A DNA stretch of 64,000 bases from Yponomeuta sedellus (GCA_934045075.1 OW203732.1:4381501-4445500); one strand, 5' to 3'. Counted from the first letter of the stretch, positions 1 through 10,548 are shown. Notes: generated by a model from the letters alone, not told the origin. A program made the numbers and translations.

Positions 1-54
1 TGTCGACAGTTTCGGAAATAAGTGCTCTGCCTCTCTCATTTCGCTTGCTTTAGC

Positions 55-356
55 GATAATATTCGAAAACACTACTACTGACGAAAAGACGTTAGTGATT
101 TCGAAATTCATATCGGCCCAATTTTCGAAAACGCTTTAGTCTTGCGATTTTCGAAAACACGATTCGTGGCGGAATGACACGACTTTACACGAGTCGCGCG
201 CGTTTTGTTCCTTCAATGCTGTCTTCACAACATTGTTTTCATGCAAATGAAAGATCACTAAATTAGTATCTTCTTTTCGAATTTTCGAAATATTTTCGAA
301 ACATTTGAATAAATACCATTTTCGAAAATTTCGAATATGTTTTTCGAAAACGCTCA
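55..356. repeat. Cluster of TTCGAA palindromes
   Basis: Ten TTCGAA hexamers, most inside TTTTCGAAAA-like blocks, lie within 300 bp. The first 54 bases show nothing recognisable. The cluster is either a degenerate short-period repeat or a binding-site cluster. One pair has GAA-2-TTC spacing as in a heat-shock element, too little to call one. An open frame on the minus strand (136-357) is only a by-product of the repeat. Confidence 0.5.
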
Positions 357-547
357 TCTTTAACTTAGGCCCCGTGAAATAAAAGATTATAAAATTATCG
401 TCTGGCCGGTTAGGTTCCGGTTAGATTAGGAAAACAAAACGACAAAATAAAATCATTGACTTAAAAGACATTTACATTTTATAGTTTCCTGAACATTTTA
501 CACTCATAAAGATGAGCCCTTTTTGCAATTAGTGATTCAGTTATATA

Positions 548-680
548 GAATATTCTTTATTGTACACAGAAATTATATAAGAGTATTACTATAGAACTAT
601 AGTAGTGGCGGCCTTATCACCAAAAGCAGTTTCTCCCAGGCAACGATATACGGAGACAAGAAATTAGGAGAAATAGTGGC
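548..680 (-). repeat. LINE-tail-like repeat, family Z
   Basis: Contains ATTCTTTATTGTACAC followed by GGCGGCCTTATCACCAAAAGCAGTTT-type sequence, which recurs about a dozen times here. Read on the minus strand it ends in ...TGTACAATAAAGAATATTC, as expected of the 3' end of a 5'-truncated non-LTR retrotransposon. The parent LINE is not visible. 361-547 and 681-973 show nothing else; 700-790 is CpG-rich. Confidence 0.5.
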
Positions 681-973
681 CTAAGAAACAAGTTCTCGCT
701 TCAGCCTTCATTTTGCAACGGCGGACAAAGCCCGTCGAGTAAGTTAGATCAACGCGCGAGTAAAGCGGGCGCGCGCGATTTACTTCAGCAGTTCAACCTC
801 TCAAACACCTCGGATGGTTGGCAAAACAGTTAGGACATAATATTTTATAAAGCTAATCATAAAATTGTGTTCGTAAAATTAGTGACAGAATAATACATTG
901 TTTAAGATATATAAACATCTATATGAATTACGAGAATACACTATTTTTAAACCGCATCAACGTTCGTACAACT

Positions 974-1036
974 TGTAACGGTGCAAACAATTTTTTTATA
1001 TTTCTTTAAATCTGTCTATCATTTTTTTTTTGTTTA
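974..1036 (+). repeat. LTR-like fragment (5' end only)
   Basis: Begins TGTAACGGTGCAAAC and is followed by a T-rich stretch. The same start occurs at 13482 and 20553, and the latter copy leads to a primer-binding site. Probably a broken LTR of the same family. Confidence 0.35.
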
Positions 1037-1040
1037 TGCT

Positions 1041-1844
1041 GACATGCAATCGGTCGTCAGACCATAAGCAGTCCATATGAGTGAGGGTCTTTGGCGTGAT
1101 AGGCTTGCCATTCCAGAGTTGGGTAGCCTTTATTTATTATACTTCACAGGTTGTCCCACATGTGTTGTCGTTTCAGACGTCTTGTTTGGAGCTGTTCATT
1201 AAGGGGGATTGCAAGCTTATTTTGGTGATTCGTTATTCGTTTAGTGAAATAAATATTACACAATATTTAGTTAATTAGTTAAGAATCTGAACTCGTGATT
1301 TTCAGGGATATCTAAAGACACATAAATCTGTGGTTAGAATTGTAAAATACTTCAAAGAGAATCGTTTACATAATTGTACTGTTCCGTCCCGAAGAGTGCC
1401 AACGGGACCGTATTACGTTAGGTAGCTTCGCTATGTCCTATAGTGCCGACTAATATTGTAAATATGCCCAGCCCGAAGCTGCACAAAATTGTATCTTTAT
1501 ATCTGCTCTGAACCTACAGTACAGCACGCAAGATCTCATGGAGGCATCACCCAGCGCAATTTGACAGCGCGGATTTGGAAGCAGATAACTCAGGAAGAGT
1601 CGATGCTTTCGGAATGAAAGGAAGGGAACACCCGGGCATGAGTATAAAGGCGCGTCTCCTGCTCATGTTTTTTTATGAAACATTACACAATACAAACGGT
1701 TTTACGCAAAAAAAATCCGATGCAAAAAAAATGAAACATTGAAAATACAAGCCCCGCGCTAGATGAGCGGACTTTAGCTCAAATAGCACTAACGTGCTTT
1801 CGTTGTTGTAAAATGTTGGGCATATTGGCAATATTCCCGCAGCA
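1041..1844. other. No recognised feature
   Basis: AT-rich sequence. A short stretch near 1382-1412 (CCCGAAGAGTGCCAACGGGA) looks repeat-derived. The frame at 1081-1278 has no recognisable domain. Confidence 0.4.
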
Positions 1845-2230
1845 CGATACATCCATGCGGATATGGATGGCCAGGGACCGTGAAAGATGGCATTTAAGGA
1901 ATACGAATCATACCCAACAGTGGGCAGCAATGAGCTGCCCACTCATGCCTTTTGGAGTCGAGACTCTGGGGCTACGGGGTCCGGAGGCGCGACTCCTCTT
2001 TAAGGAGATCTCGTCGCGCCTAGTCGACGCTTCAGGAGACCCGAAGGCTGGTGCTTACTTTGGCCAAAGGTTAAGCCTAGCCATACAGCGAATGCCGCCA
2101 GCCTTCTTGGTACTCTGCCGCACGACAGCAATCTGGCTCAAATATTTTATTTAAATTAGAAAATAGGTTTTAGGTTTTGGTTTAGTTTCGTTTTAATAAT
2201 AATAGTCTAAATAATGAAATATCTAGCTGA
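1845..2230 (+). pseudogene. Non-LTR retrotransposon ORF2 C-terminus, fragment
   Basis: The frame ending at 2154 reads ..FGVETLGLRGPEARLLFKEI.. and then ..AYFGQRLSLAIQR... This resembles the short C-terminal segment found after the reverse transcriptase in many invertebrate non-LTR elements (pattern ETLG-WG-A..F..R..GE-R...L.QR.S.AIQRGN). Only about 90 residues remain, with no RT catalytic motif. A T-rich 3' UTR follows the stop. A second copy of both coding end and UTR lies on the minus strand at 37720-37985, so this is a repeat and not a host exon. The family assignment is from memory of the motif. Confidence 0.5.
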
Positions 2231-2572
2231 CGATGTACCTTCGAAACTCTTCTACATTTAACCCATTGCCGACCGTACATATCGTTGAGAAACAATGCAT
2301 TCTACCAAACTTGTAATACATTTCAATTTAGCGGCGAATCAGCGCTTTATTCCGAGTTATAACCTCCTATGCCTTAATTTAGTGTTAGCCCACGCTTGCA
2401 GCTTCGCTTCGAGCTTGAACTAGAAATAAATGGGCATAAAATTTTGCTTTGTTGATGATGATATGTTCTGGAGATTAGTCTGGATCTTACATATAAATTA
2501 TTGTTATCTTGATGATGTACTGGCTAATATCTGTTTTGTGTGCCTAATAAATAAAATAAAGATCAAGATCCC
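2231..2572. other. No recognised feature
   Basis: AT-rich, no repeat or coding signal recognised. Confidence 0.4.
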
Positions 2573-2630
2573 CTCCGCTCGTTAGGGGAGGGCTATGTCC
2601 AGCAGTGGACTAATATAGCCTGAAGAAGAA
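2573..2630 (+). mobile_element. RTE-type LINE 3' end, severely 5'-truncated
   Basis: The last ~50 bp of an RTE-like LINE: TTAGGGGAGGGCTATGTCC, then CAGCAGTGGACTAATATAGCC, then a TGA stop and a GAA-repeat tail. AAGATCAAG occurs on both sides (about 2564-2572 and 2631-2639), the expected TSD of target-primed insertion. The longer relatives at 50735 and 55620 identify the coding end. Confidence 0.6.
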
Positions 2631-2741
2631 GAAAGATCAAGAAGCTGACATAAAGAATGACCTGTCAAGGATGAAATACACCAACGCGGTAACGTATAAG
2701 TCTATACATTTTTTTATGTAGCTAATATACGATAATACGAC

Positions 2742-2945
2742 CCACTGCAGGGCACAGGGCTTCTCTTAGCAAGAGAGAGTATAGGCTCCGGCACAAGCCT
2801 CCTCTCCTCGAGAGAATATGGGTTTAATAACCACGCGTGTGTAATTGGTAATTTCAAGGTGTTCAAACACACACCTCAGACACTCAGGTTTCCTCACGAT
2901 GTTTTCCTTCACAGTTAGCGAGTGGCAGTCAGTCAGTTACACTTC
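2742..2945 (-). repeat. tRNA-headed SINE family B, 3' part
   Basis: Reverse-oriented B sequence: GCACAGGGCTTCTC..., ACGCGTGTGTAATTGG, and CTCACGATGTTTTCCTTCAC followed by GCGAGTGG. The tRNA-like head is missing. Confidence 0.55.
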
Positions 2946-2949
2946 AAAT

Positions 2950-3183
2950 ATCCGCACTTAGCCTCATCGTTGGGCCACTGTACGTAGCAATCGCTGTGGA
3001 ATGTTAAAACATCAGACGCTAGGGTTTCTTCACGATGTTTTCGTTCACCGTTAGCGAGTGGTATTGCTACTATAAATTCACAAATGTACGTAACTTAGAC
3101 AAAAAGGTCGTTGGTGCATGCCGGGATTCGAACCCACGACCTCCTGAGAGAAAAGCCAACGTTCTACCACAACGTTGCAGCCA
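2950..3183 (-). repeat. tRNA-headed SINE family B (variant), with head
   Basis: Contains CCGCACTTAGCCTCATCG, CACGATGTTTTCGTTCAC, and at 3119-3135 the reverse complement of a B box (GGATTCGAACCC). The reverse A-box area at 3160-3180 is degenerate. Head and body order match the + copy at 27918. Confidence 0.6.
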
Positions 3184-3185
3184 GA

Positions 3186-3530
3186 TATAAAGAAACATTG
3201 TAAACTGTTAAATTAAAGTACCAATACAACGTCACTCTTTCCAAATAAATCCTTCAGGCGTACTAACTTATGTTAATAATAAGTTAAGATAATTTTCGAA
3301 GTATGCCCTAGAAAATCTTAAGCACATGCCTCTAATGCTATCCAAAATGGTTATTTGAAATACGACATATACTAAACCGGTCCAGTAAGACGACATGGCA
3401 AAGACTTTAATGCACCTCGCTGTAAGCTTCGGATCTAGACTGAGCGTGACATAAAGCCGTAGCGTCGTATGATTTATTTCGCTCTTGCGCCATGGGGTAG
3501 ACTATTAAACCGCAGATAACACAACCAGAA
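3186..3530. other. No recognised feature
   Basis: No repeat or coding signal recognised. Confidence 0.4.
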
Positions 3531-3862
3531 GCGCTCGTAGCCTAGTCGGACCGAGTGATTGGAATCAATCACTTGAGTTAAGCAACAACAGGCACGGTCA
3601 GGCCGCTAGTGGCATTTTTTCCGAGCGCTTCCGTGCTTTGCAAGGCACGCTAAGCCGTTGATGCCGGCTGTCATATAATGGCAGTCATTAATTCATGTCA
3701 GAGGCCTTATGGGCGGCTTGATAACTTCTAACAGTAAGACCCGCCACTGTCTTACAATCCTCCACCAACCCGGACTTTGTTCCCATGGTGGAGTATGGCC
3801 TAACCTTCCTCCGATGCAGGAGAGAACTCCAGCAGTGGGGACAAACAAGGGTTGATATCGAA
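3531..3862 (+). repeat. 5S-rRNA-derived SINE (family F), internal deletion
   Basis: Starts GCGCTCGTAGCC, keeps the 5S-like GAGTTAAGCAACAACAGGC and then jumps to CGCTAGTGGCATTT, so the segment matching the 5S C box (GGATGGGTGACC in other copies) is lost. Ends in the family's GGGTTGATATCG. Not a 5S gene. Confidence 0.65.
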
Positions 3863-3887
3863 TACCACCTAAGAGCTTTACAGTCTT

Positions 3888-4012
3888 CATAACCTCACGC
3901 CTGTATCCCAGAGGGGTAAGCAGAGATCGGAGACTGTCACTTGCCACGATCCTGACAGATCACCTCAGCTTCATCGACGTTCATTAGTCGTCGCATGCAC
4001 GCACGCCATTTC
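3888..4012 (-). repeat. LINE 3' end, family C
   Basis: Carries CCTCACGCCTGTATCCCAGA, GACAGATCACCT and GTCGCATGCACGCACGCC, the reverse-oriented 3' end of family C, whose coding end is read at 52405-52650. Confidence 0.55.
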
Positions 4013-4044
4013 TTTTTTTATAAAGACATGATTCTTCTAAAACC

Positions 4045-4112
4045 CTTCTCAGAGACAAATAATATAATGTGTGGTTACCCTGACACAAATTATATAATGT
4101 GTGGTTACGACT
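4045..4112. repeat. Short tandem duplication
   Basis: ATATAATGTGTGGTTAC appears twice, about 34 bp apart, within an imperfect two-unit duplication. Confidence 0.6.
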
Positions 4113-4898
4113 CTGTTTTGTGTAAGCTTTCTTGACTAACAAAACGGGAAAAATAATAAAGAGTATTTGTAACTATAAGGATATAATTTAAATGGTACCA
4201 AAATCATAATTTTACCACCCCGGGGCGGTATTTGATAGATTGATTTACTACGACAGTTTGGTGTAAATTGCAAAGTCGAAAAACTCAGGTCTAACAATAT
4301 CTGGTGGCAATACTTTTCTATTCTTACCAGGATTTGAGGAATCCTAAATATCACTTTTACATTTTCAAGCAATTTTTATTCAAAACCTGTTATTGGCTTT
4401 AAATCTAATATATTTTATTCTTTGTAAAAATGCCTCGTGGATAAGCTGTTGGTTTTCTAATAAACAATAAATACATAAACAAAAGATATGCCATTAGAAG
4501 CGTAACGATCAGAATTGACTCAAAGATAAAACTATCTTGAATTCCAGGAGCAGTTTTTTTCTTCATAAAACTGAGTGAGCTTACGTGTGTTGCTCACAAT
4601 AAATAAGTCACTGCAACAATATTGTTTATCATCTAAAAGTTGTTCCTTCGACTATGGAAATTGTTAAAGTGCCGAGCATGCCACGGCAGGAAAAAATCAC
4701 TTGAAGAATAGAGCCAGTGTCGGCCACGGACGTTGTAAAAAGATTGCTCCCCATTACGTAAGCGATACCTAGAAAGTCAAAGTCAAAAGAATTTTATTCA
4801 CTATAAAAACAAAATGTTTACTTAATGAACGTCAAAGCTGTTAGTTTCACAATAAATTAATAAATTACGTGGAGAAGAGATTAATAAATAATCTCAGG
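4113..4898. other. No recognised feature
   Basis: AT-rich. The minus-strand frame 4136-4372 has low-complexity composition and no recognisable domain. Confidence 0.4.
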
Positions 4899-5070
4899 TT
4901 TCATCAATATATCTTCCTTCACAGTTTGCAAGTGGTAGAGCTACTTTAACTTCACAAATGTACATAACTTTGAAAGCAAAGTCATTGCTTTCACATGCTG
5001 GGATTCGAACCCACAACTTCCGATTGAGAAACTGGCGTTCTGACGCACCGCTAACACCGCTATCATACCC
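4899..5070 (-). repeat. tRNA-headed SINE family B, with head
   Basis: Reverse-oriented. Body TCCTTCACAGTTTGCAAGTG, B-box complement GGATTCGAACCC at 5000, and head end CCGCTAACACCGCT. A frame crosses it but is not a gene. Confidence 0.6.
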
Positions 5071-5582
5071 CTTATGAATTAATTCTTTATTTTGATTTGT
5101 TTCAAAAGTAGTCTTTGAAAAACTAAACATGAAATTTCTGCGCCATGTCAGATCTCCAGACATATTATAGTGTGCATAGTTTTTACCTCTTATCTTGTCC
5201 GATCTTTTTTCTCTCTCAATTACTGCCTCCTACGTAATGAATGATTAATGAAACGGTAATTTTAGTGCTCTCTAGACATTTGCAATTAGTTAATCTCATT
5301 AGTAAGCAGCTACTGTGCTCAATTTACATAGATGTCTCTGATAATAAAATGTTTTATCTGTTCATCATTGTAGACTCCGATTACCATCGATGTAATTGGC
5401 TGTTAATAAGATGATTGTAACCTCTACTCTGATATGGCAGATACAGGTAATGATAAAGTGATATATAACTATACATAGAGTATCGCGAATAATTTAGAAA
5501 TACTTATAATAAAGTGAGACAGTAAATGGGATTTATGATTGAGAAATGTGCGATTTTTCTTTTATTATTTAGCCTATAAACT
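5071..5582. other. No recognised feature
   Basis: No repeat or coding signal recognised. Confidence 0.4.
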
Positions 5583-5705
5583 TCCTAAAGCAGAGCACAG
5601 GCCTTCTCTCAGAGTGAGAGTTTGGGCTGCATTACAACGCGTGCCCATCGCGGATTGGCAATTCTTCTTAGCGTGTCGATGGCGAGCCATGGTGGTGAAA
5701 GGATT
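5583..5705 (-). repeat. SINE family B, 3' fragment
   Basis: AGAGCACAGGCCTTCTCTC, ACGCGTGCCCATCGCGGATT and GGCAATT mark the reverse-oriented 3' part of B. Confidence 0.5.
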
Positions 5706-5727
5706 TGCCAAGCAGCGTGAGGAACTC

Positions 5728-6125
5728 TCCACAACTGTCTTACAATCCTCCACCAACCCGGACTTGGCCCCCGTGGTGTCGTCGTCGTCGTCGTCAGGCT
5801 ATACTACACCATTGCTGGACACAGCCCTCCCCTAAAGAGCGCGACGTTGTGCTATAATAGGGGGTAATGCCCATAATCCCCACGCTAGGCATGCGGGTTG
5901 GGGATCGCAGTTCAGTGCAATTGTACTGCAGCGGGCGCTGCTACCCACCCCCCGGTTTGTGTCCCTTAGTCGCCTTTTACAACACCCGCGGGAAGAATTG
6001 GGTTGGTGATATTCTCTAGGCCGACACCACACAGCAGCTTTTCTCTGTGGTGTAGCATGGCCTAACCTTCCTGCGATGCAAGAAGAGACCCGTGACCCTG
6101 CAGGGGACATTCAAGGGTTGATATT
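5728..6125 (+). repeat. 5S-SINE (F) 3' half, split by a G SINE
   Basis: The 3' portion of F (CTGTCTTACAATCCTCCACC ... GGCCCCCGTGGTG) is interrupted at 5779 and resumes at 6047 (GTGGTGTAGCATGGCC) to the family end GGGTTGATATTG. The 5S-like head is absent. Confidence 0.65.
5780..6046 (-). mobile_element. SINE family G, full-length
   Basis: About 267 bp, flanked by GTGGTGT on both sides (5773-5779 and 6047-6053). Read on the minus strand it starts near GCTGTGTGGTGTCGGCC, runs through CAACCCGCATGCC and ends with the RTE-like 3' end (TAGGGGAGGGCTGTGTCC, CAGCAATGG) plus a (GAC)n tail. No clear tRNA or 5S head or B box is visible. The shared 3' end points to mobilisation by the RTE-type LINE. Confidence 0.7.
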
Positions 6126-6225
6126 GTAAGGAACTCGCTGATTGTTGCCCAGGGTGCGCCAGAGGTTCGTAACTCAGTGAGTACGTCTTTCGGGGAGGAT
6201 TTTTTCATGCACCCCAAGAGCTGAG

Positions 6226-6292
6226 GTATTTGCACACCTCAGGCACTCAGGTTCCCTCACTATATTTTCCTTTACGGTTAGCGAGTGGTAAA
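6226..6292 (-). repeat. SINE family B, short fragment
   Basis: CACCTCAGGCACTCAGGTTC and TTTTCCTTTACGGTTAGCGA match the reverse B body. Confidence 0.45.
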
Positions 6293-7096
6293 AATATGAA
6301 AAGTTATTCGCTATCCGCTCCGCGTCCCGTGTTCCCGCTCGCCGCGGCGTTCCGTGGCACCCGCGTAAATTCTTGCATTAATTATCTGAATAATTACGGG
6401 ACGCCATGTTGGTACCGACACGTTTTTGTCAGTACGTAGGAATCCTATAATTGAGCTCGCGACGTGCGCTGGATGATTATTCGTGTATTATAGGCGAGAT
6501 TAAATTTAATCCCTCATACTGTGCAGTGACAGCTCCATGATTGTATAGGTACAGTTTTTGTTCCGGGAAATGTTTTATTCATCTGCAAAATCGCCATTTG
6601 AAGTATTTCTCAAAGAGATCTAGACGGTTTTTTTTCCGACGTTACTTTGCTAGGAATGATATCGAATACTATAGAGTTGGATAGTCTCATGAAGAATACG
6701 CGGAAAGGGAAAAAAGTGGAGCAGTTAGCACGCAACTTCGTTCTTTGACGCTCATCGCATCTCATAGTACGGGGAGCTTGTACTCGTATGAGGACCGTCG
6801 ATACATGTGTACAAGAAAACCGACCGATGTCTGGAATTTCAGAAAGTTTACGCACGATTAAAGCCTTTAACTACAAGACTCACTTAGCTAATGTATTGTG
6901 GGTGGTCTGAATGATGGAAAATGTAACCTTTCCAATTGTATTTCATACCGTAATTAGAGCCTAATTAAAGTAAATCAACTCGAATTGGTACGTCTTTAGA
7001 CGTCCTTTAACCGTGACTGGGCTACTACTCCCATACATTTTAGCATCGTTTAATAGATTACTTAACCGACGTGCGTGCATGCGGCGACTAATGAAT
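6293..7096. other. No recognised feature; CpG-rich near 6300-6480
   Basis: 6310-6370 is rich in CpG (GCTCCGCGTCCCGTGTTCCC, GCTCGCCGCGGCGTTCC) against an AT-rich background. No exon or conserved protein is readable. Confidence 0.35.
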
Positions 7097-7131
7097 GCAC
7101 ACACACACGCACACACACATACACACACTAG
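7097..7131. repeat. (CA)n microsatellite
   Basis: Imperfect CA repeat with CG and TA interruptions. Frames across it are artefacts. Confidence 0.85.
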
Positions 7132-7200
7132 TATAAAAATCATTCAGATTACTGCTGAAAATGCAGTGTTTAATTTTGAAATACTGGACAACTCAATTAT

Positions 7201-7392
7201 GACGACTCTGTGGCGCAGCGGTAGCGCTTACTATGCAAGAGGTCCCGGGTTCGAATCCCGGCTGGACACAAAAAAGAAATCCCAGTTCTTGGATGTTTAC
7301 ATGTTTGTGATGTCGTTGTTTCGGTTCCCACGACACAGGGTATCCTAGTGTGGGGCCAGAAGCAATGTATGCGCTTGTATCCCTTTACAACC
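7201..7392 (+). mobile_element. tRNA-derived SINE family S
   Basis: Head with A box TGGCGCAGCGG (7211) and B box GGTTCGAATCC (7248), each matching Pol III consensus. An A-rich linker follows, then a body with TCTTGGATG-like sequence, TTTGTGATGTCGTTGTTTC and GTGTGGGGCCAGAAGCAATG. Other copies lie at 17995, 32341 (reverse) and 48337. It is a retroposon and not a tRNA gene: the acceptor arm is not closed and the body continues. Confidence 0.75.
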
Positions 7393-7395
7393 GAA

Positions 7396-7740
7396 GAAAA
7401 TAAGTTACTCAGACTTCTTTGAAATTCACATGACTTTTTCAAGGGTGTCTAAGTATCATGTTAAAATTAAACAAAAAATCCTGAAGTGTCTGGTTTCCTG
7501 AAAACTTACCCTCACGAGCGTGGGGCTTAGGAGTTAGCTCGAGATGTGAGTTTTGTCTAGTTTGGAGATATTTCTTTAATTTAATGAAGATTTAAATAAT
7601 TAAACATTCTTTATAATCATCAGTAATTTATTAAAGATATAATAAAGAGTTTTTAAACATTTGGTATAATGTCTTTGACAAAACAATTAACAGTCTTACT
7701 AGAAAAGTAATATATTTCTTCCGTACTTAGGTTACAAACT
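7396..7740. other. No recognised feature
   Basis: AT-rich, nothing recognised. Confidence 0.4.
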
Positions 7741-7962
7741 GTACTGATCTGCTTCTAGTGGATCCCCTGGGTCTGGATGTTGTTCGGATAGGTGGTGGTG
7801 CCTCATCCACTTCGGAGGATTTATCGCCAGAATCAGATCCACTCTCTTCTAGGTGACTTTCGCAATAATATCTTCATCATCATGAACAAATTCCTCAATT
7901 TTCGAGTCATTACCATCTGATATTTGGGCAATTTGGTCATATTTGAAGGAATTTCCTATAAA
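7741..7962 (-). pseudogene. Acidic/Ser-rich coding-like fragment, frameshifted
   Basis: On the minus strand an AG acceptor-like TTTATTTATAG is followed by a readable segment ..SKIEEFVHDDEDIIAKV.. ending at a stop. A second frame then continues ..LEESGSDSGDKSSEVDEAPP.. to about 7741. The join implies one frameshift. The composition resembles the acidic N-terminal region of piggyBac-type transposases or PGBD proteins, but no catalytic region follows. It could equally be a decayed host exon. Confidence 0.3.
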
Positions 7963-8520
7963 TAAAGAAAACACCCTTATTAAACGATTATACGTACAGA
8001 AAAATCATTTTTATATACAAAAAATATGAATATCTATTTAGTACGTATCACCTAACCTACACGATCGTGCGTCCTTGATTTTGAGTCACAATATACGCAT
8101 AAGTAAGCATGCTAGGTTCTAATTACATACATATAGGTATAAAACAATACTTATAAAAGTAAATCATACAAAAAAACTATAGAAATTGCATTGATTTAAT
8201 GAATAAATAAATACTTACGAGGGCGAGTTTGCGCGCCAAAAAACGCAGCCATCCTTCACCGTGGTTACGGGGGACTGACAGTTTCAAACACGTTCGTATG
8301 AAGCCAGCGCGTATTTTTTCAAAGAAAAAGATAGTCTCACGATCGATCGAGTCCGGTTGCGTCCCGAAAAATCGATTTGCGTTGGCGCCAGAATTTTTTA
8401 AAATCAACTCTCACTATCGTATCAAGTCGGTTGTAAAGGGGTATGTAAATGTTATGTTATGTCACATTTCTTTATTTGGATTTAGTATTAGGAACTTAAT
8501 AATAATAAGAATAATAAAAC
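7963..8520. other. No recognised feature
   Basis: Holds the tail motif TATGTAAATGTTATGTTATG at 8442-8461, which is also the end of family S. Otherwise nothing recognised. The frame 8229-8549 has no family resemblance. Confidence 0.4.
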
Positions 8521-8550
8521 TTTATCTCAGATCATATGATCTGAGATAAA
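8521..8550. repeat. Perfect 30-bp palindrome
   Basis: Arms TTTATCTCAGATCAT and ATGATCTGAGATAAA are exact inverted complements with no spacer. It lies 40 bp left of a mariner copy but outside its terminal repeat. Confidence 0.85.
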
Positions 8551-8590
8551 CTTTATTCATGAAAAAGAATTACATGTACAGGCTTATATA

Positions 8591-9840
8591 CATAGGCTGC
8601 TACTTATGTATGCGGAATCTGGGATTCTAATAATTTTAAACGCAATGTCTGACCTCCATGGTCAAATTCGTTCTTTTTTTAAATACTGGCCGCTAATATT
8701 TGTCTCTTATTTACGTTAGTGTTTTGTTTTTGTTAGGTTTAAAATGTAATATTGCTGAAAAAATGGAACTCACTCGTGAAAATATTCGTGCTATGATTTA
8801 TTACGATTTTCGACGTGGTTTAACGCAACAAAAGTGCGTAGATCAATTAACTTCGACTTTTGGTGGTGAAGTTCCATCAAAAACGACTGGGTATCACTGG
8901 TTTAGTGAGTTTAATCGCGGGCGCAGTAAGCTCACGGACGAAGTTAAAGAAGGTCGCCCGAAATCGGTGGTTGTGCCACAAAATATTGAAACTGTGCGAA
9001 AACTAATAATGCAAGACCGCCATGTTAGGTATCGCGAAATAGAAGCTATTCTGGGCATATGTCTGACGAGCATTCAAAGGACACTACATGAACATTTGTC
9101 TGTAAAAAAAATTGTCCGCACAACTTAACTCAGGACCATAAAGATGCTCGCGTCGAATGGTGCAAGAAAACCTTAAAAAAATTCAACGGAGGCGACTCAA
9201 AATCTGTTTATAATATCTACACAGGTGACGAATCATGGATCTACGCGTACGATCCCGAAACTAAATAAAAATCAACAGTTTGGGTGTTTCAAAATGAGCC
9301 GAATCCTACGAAAGTGGCTCGTGCAAAAAGCACTGTAAAGCAAATGGTGGCCTGCTTTGTTGGTATTAATGGCCATGTGGCTACAACACCACTGGAGAAT
9401 CGCAGAACGGTTAATTCGGAGTGGTACACAACCATTTGTTTGCCGGAAGTATTTGAAGAAATACGCCAAAACAACCAGCGACGCAGAATCATACTTCACC
9501 ATGACAATGCCAGCATCTCAGGAAACAAATAAATTTTTGGATGGTCAAAAAATATAATTGATGGGTCATCCACCGTACAGCCCTGATTTGGCTCCCAATT
9601 GTAAAGAATAAATTACGTGGTCAACGATTTTCGACCCGTGAAGATGCCGATAGATGCGTTCAAACAGCACGTTTTGGAGATACCTCAATCAGAGTGGAAA
9701 AAGTGTTTTACAAATTGGTTTCATCGAATGCAAAAGTGCATCGATCATAGTGGAGAATACTTTGAAAAACAATAAAAGCACGTTTAGCCATATACATTTG
9801 TTTATTTTTTCTATTCCGCATACATAAGTAGCAGCCCTCG
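8591..9840 (+). mobile_element. mariner element, copy 1 (degenerate)
   Basis: A 1250-bp element flanked by TA on both sides (8589-8590, 9841-9842). The terminal inverted repeats are about 28 bp: left CATAGGCTGCTACTTATG.., right (reverse) CGAGGGCTGCTACTTATG.., differing at the outer bases. The same end pair bounds the copy at 49022-50311, which fixes the boundaries. A TA target and 1.25 kb length are standard for Tc1/mariner. Confidence 0.9.
8763..9775 (+). pseudogene. mariner transposase, inactivated
   Basis: Begins MELTRENIRAMIYYDF, the N-terminal helix-turn-helix region of a mariner transposase that would bind the element's own terminal repeats. The catalytic part is recognisable: TGDESWIYAYDPET holds the first Asp, and RIILHHDNAS the second. 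The third (YSPDLAP) falls in a damaged stretch. Compared with copy 2 it has lost bases near 9113 (frameshift after LSVKKI), has TAA for a Gln codon near 9268, small deletions near 9512 and 9598, and one inserted base near 9648. About 337 codons span the reading region, close to the usual 340-350. It cannot make an active enzyme. Confidence 0.9.
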
Positions 9841-9916
9841 TAACTCATATTTTTTTTATTTAATTAAAGAGACAACAAAAGTTTATATCACCAAAACATT
9901 GTGTTTTATGTTTATG

Positions 9917-9941
9917 AGTGTGTGTGTGTGTGTGTGTATGT
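9917..9941. repeat. (TG)n microsatellite
   Basis: About ten TG units. Confidence 0.85.
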
Positions 9942-9972
9942 GAAGTGAGTAAATGTAAATATGTGTTTTTAA

Positions 9973-10012
9973 TTAAAAACTAACTACAAAGTAGTTTGTA
10001 GTTAGTTTTTAA
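9973..10012. repeat. Perfect hairpin, 18-bp stem
   Basis: Arms TTAAAAACTAACTACAAA and TTTGTAGTTAGTTTTTAA are exact complements around a 4-base loop GTAG. Confidence 0.85.
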
Positions 10013-10117
10013 GTAGGTGAGTGCTGAAAAACAGCGCCATCTATTATCATTGTAGTCTCTGGAGGCACGCGCTGAGCACACACCTTTTATCGCCAACTAT
10101 GAAGTCATTATTTGTAA

Positions 10118-10548
10118 CTTTTTTAAAACCTATTTAGAGGCAAAAAATTTCACCCTTGCCGGGATTCGAACCCGCCACCTCTAGGTATCCGTGCCAGCGC
10201 TGTTTTCAACTGAGCTAATGGGCGACTCACCGGCATCAGTGAAATTTCGAACCTCTTTACAATATTTTCTGTATTACGTACAGGCAGCGACATCTATCTA
10301 GCTGAAGTAATTTCCATCACTTGCAGCCCCGAGTACCTACTTTGCAGTTAGGTTTTTACATCGGAATGATATCGCTGTACCCACATGATTATATTCTTTT
10401 TAATATTCCTTTTAACCCGTGCTAAGGACAATTTTTTTAAACCTATTTAGAGGCTAAAAATTCCACCCATGCCGGGATTCGAGCCCGCGACCTCTGGCTA
10501 TCCGTGCCAGCGCTCTTTCCAACTGACCTAATGGGCGACTCTAATTCT
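10118..10548 (-). mobile_element. Family T, direct tandem dimer
   Basis: 431 bp, flanked by AAGTCATTATTTGTAA on both sides (10102-10117, 10549-10564; 16-bp TSD). Read on the minus strand it starts at a tRNA-like head (CGCCCATTAGGTCAGTTGG, B box GGTTCGA/GGCTCGA type), runs through the tail region and body, then enters a second head and stops at the common edge ..CTAAATAGGTTTTAAAA. This is the only TSD-bounded copy with two heads in the same direction, which shows the unit order head-tail-body-head. Confidence 0.75.

Noticed and set aside
136..357. 73-codon frame on the minus strand
   Set aside because: Its residues follow the TTCGAA repeat; no domain.
7201..7265. tRNA gene candidates (also at 10875, 27380, 32460, 48340, 58750)
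   Set aside because: A and B boxes are good, but acceptor arms do not close, the anticodon loop is irregular, and each head continues into a dispersed body with TSDs. They are SINE heads.
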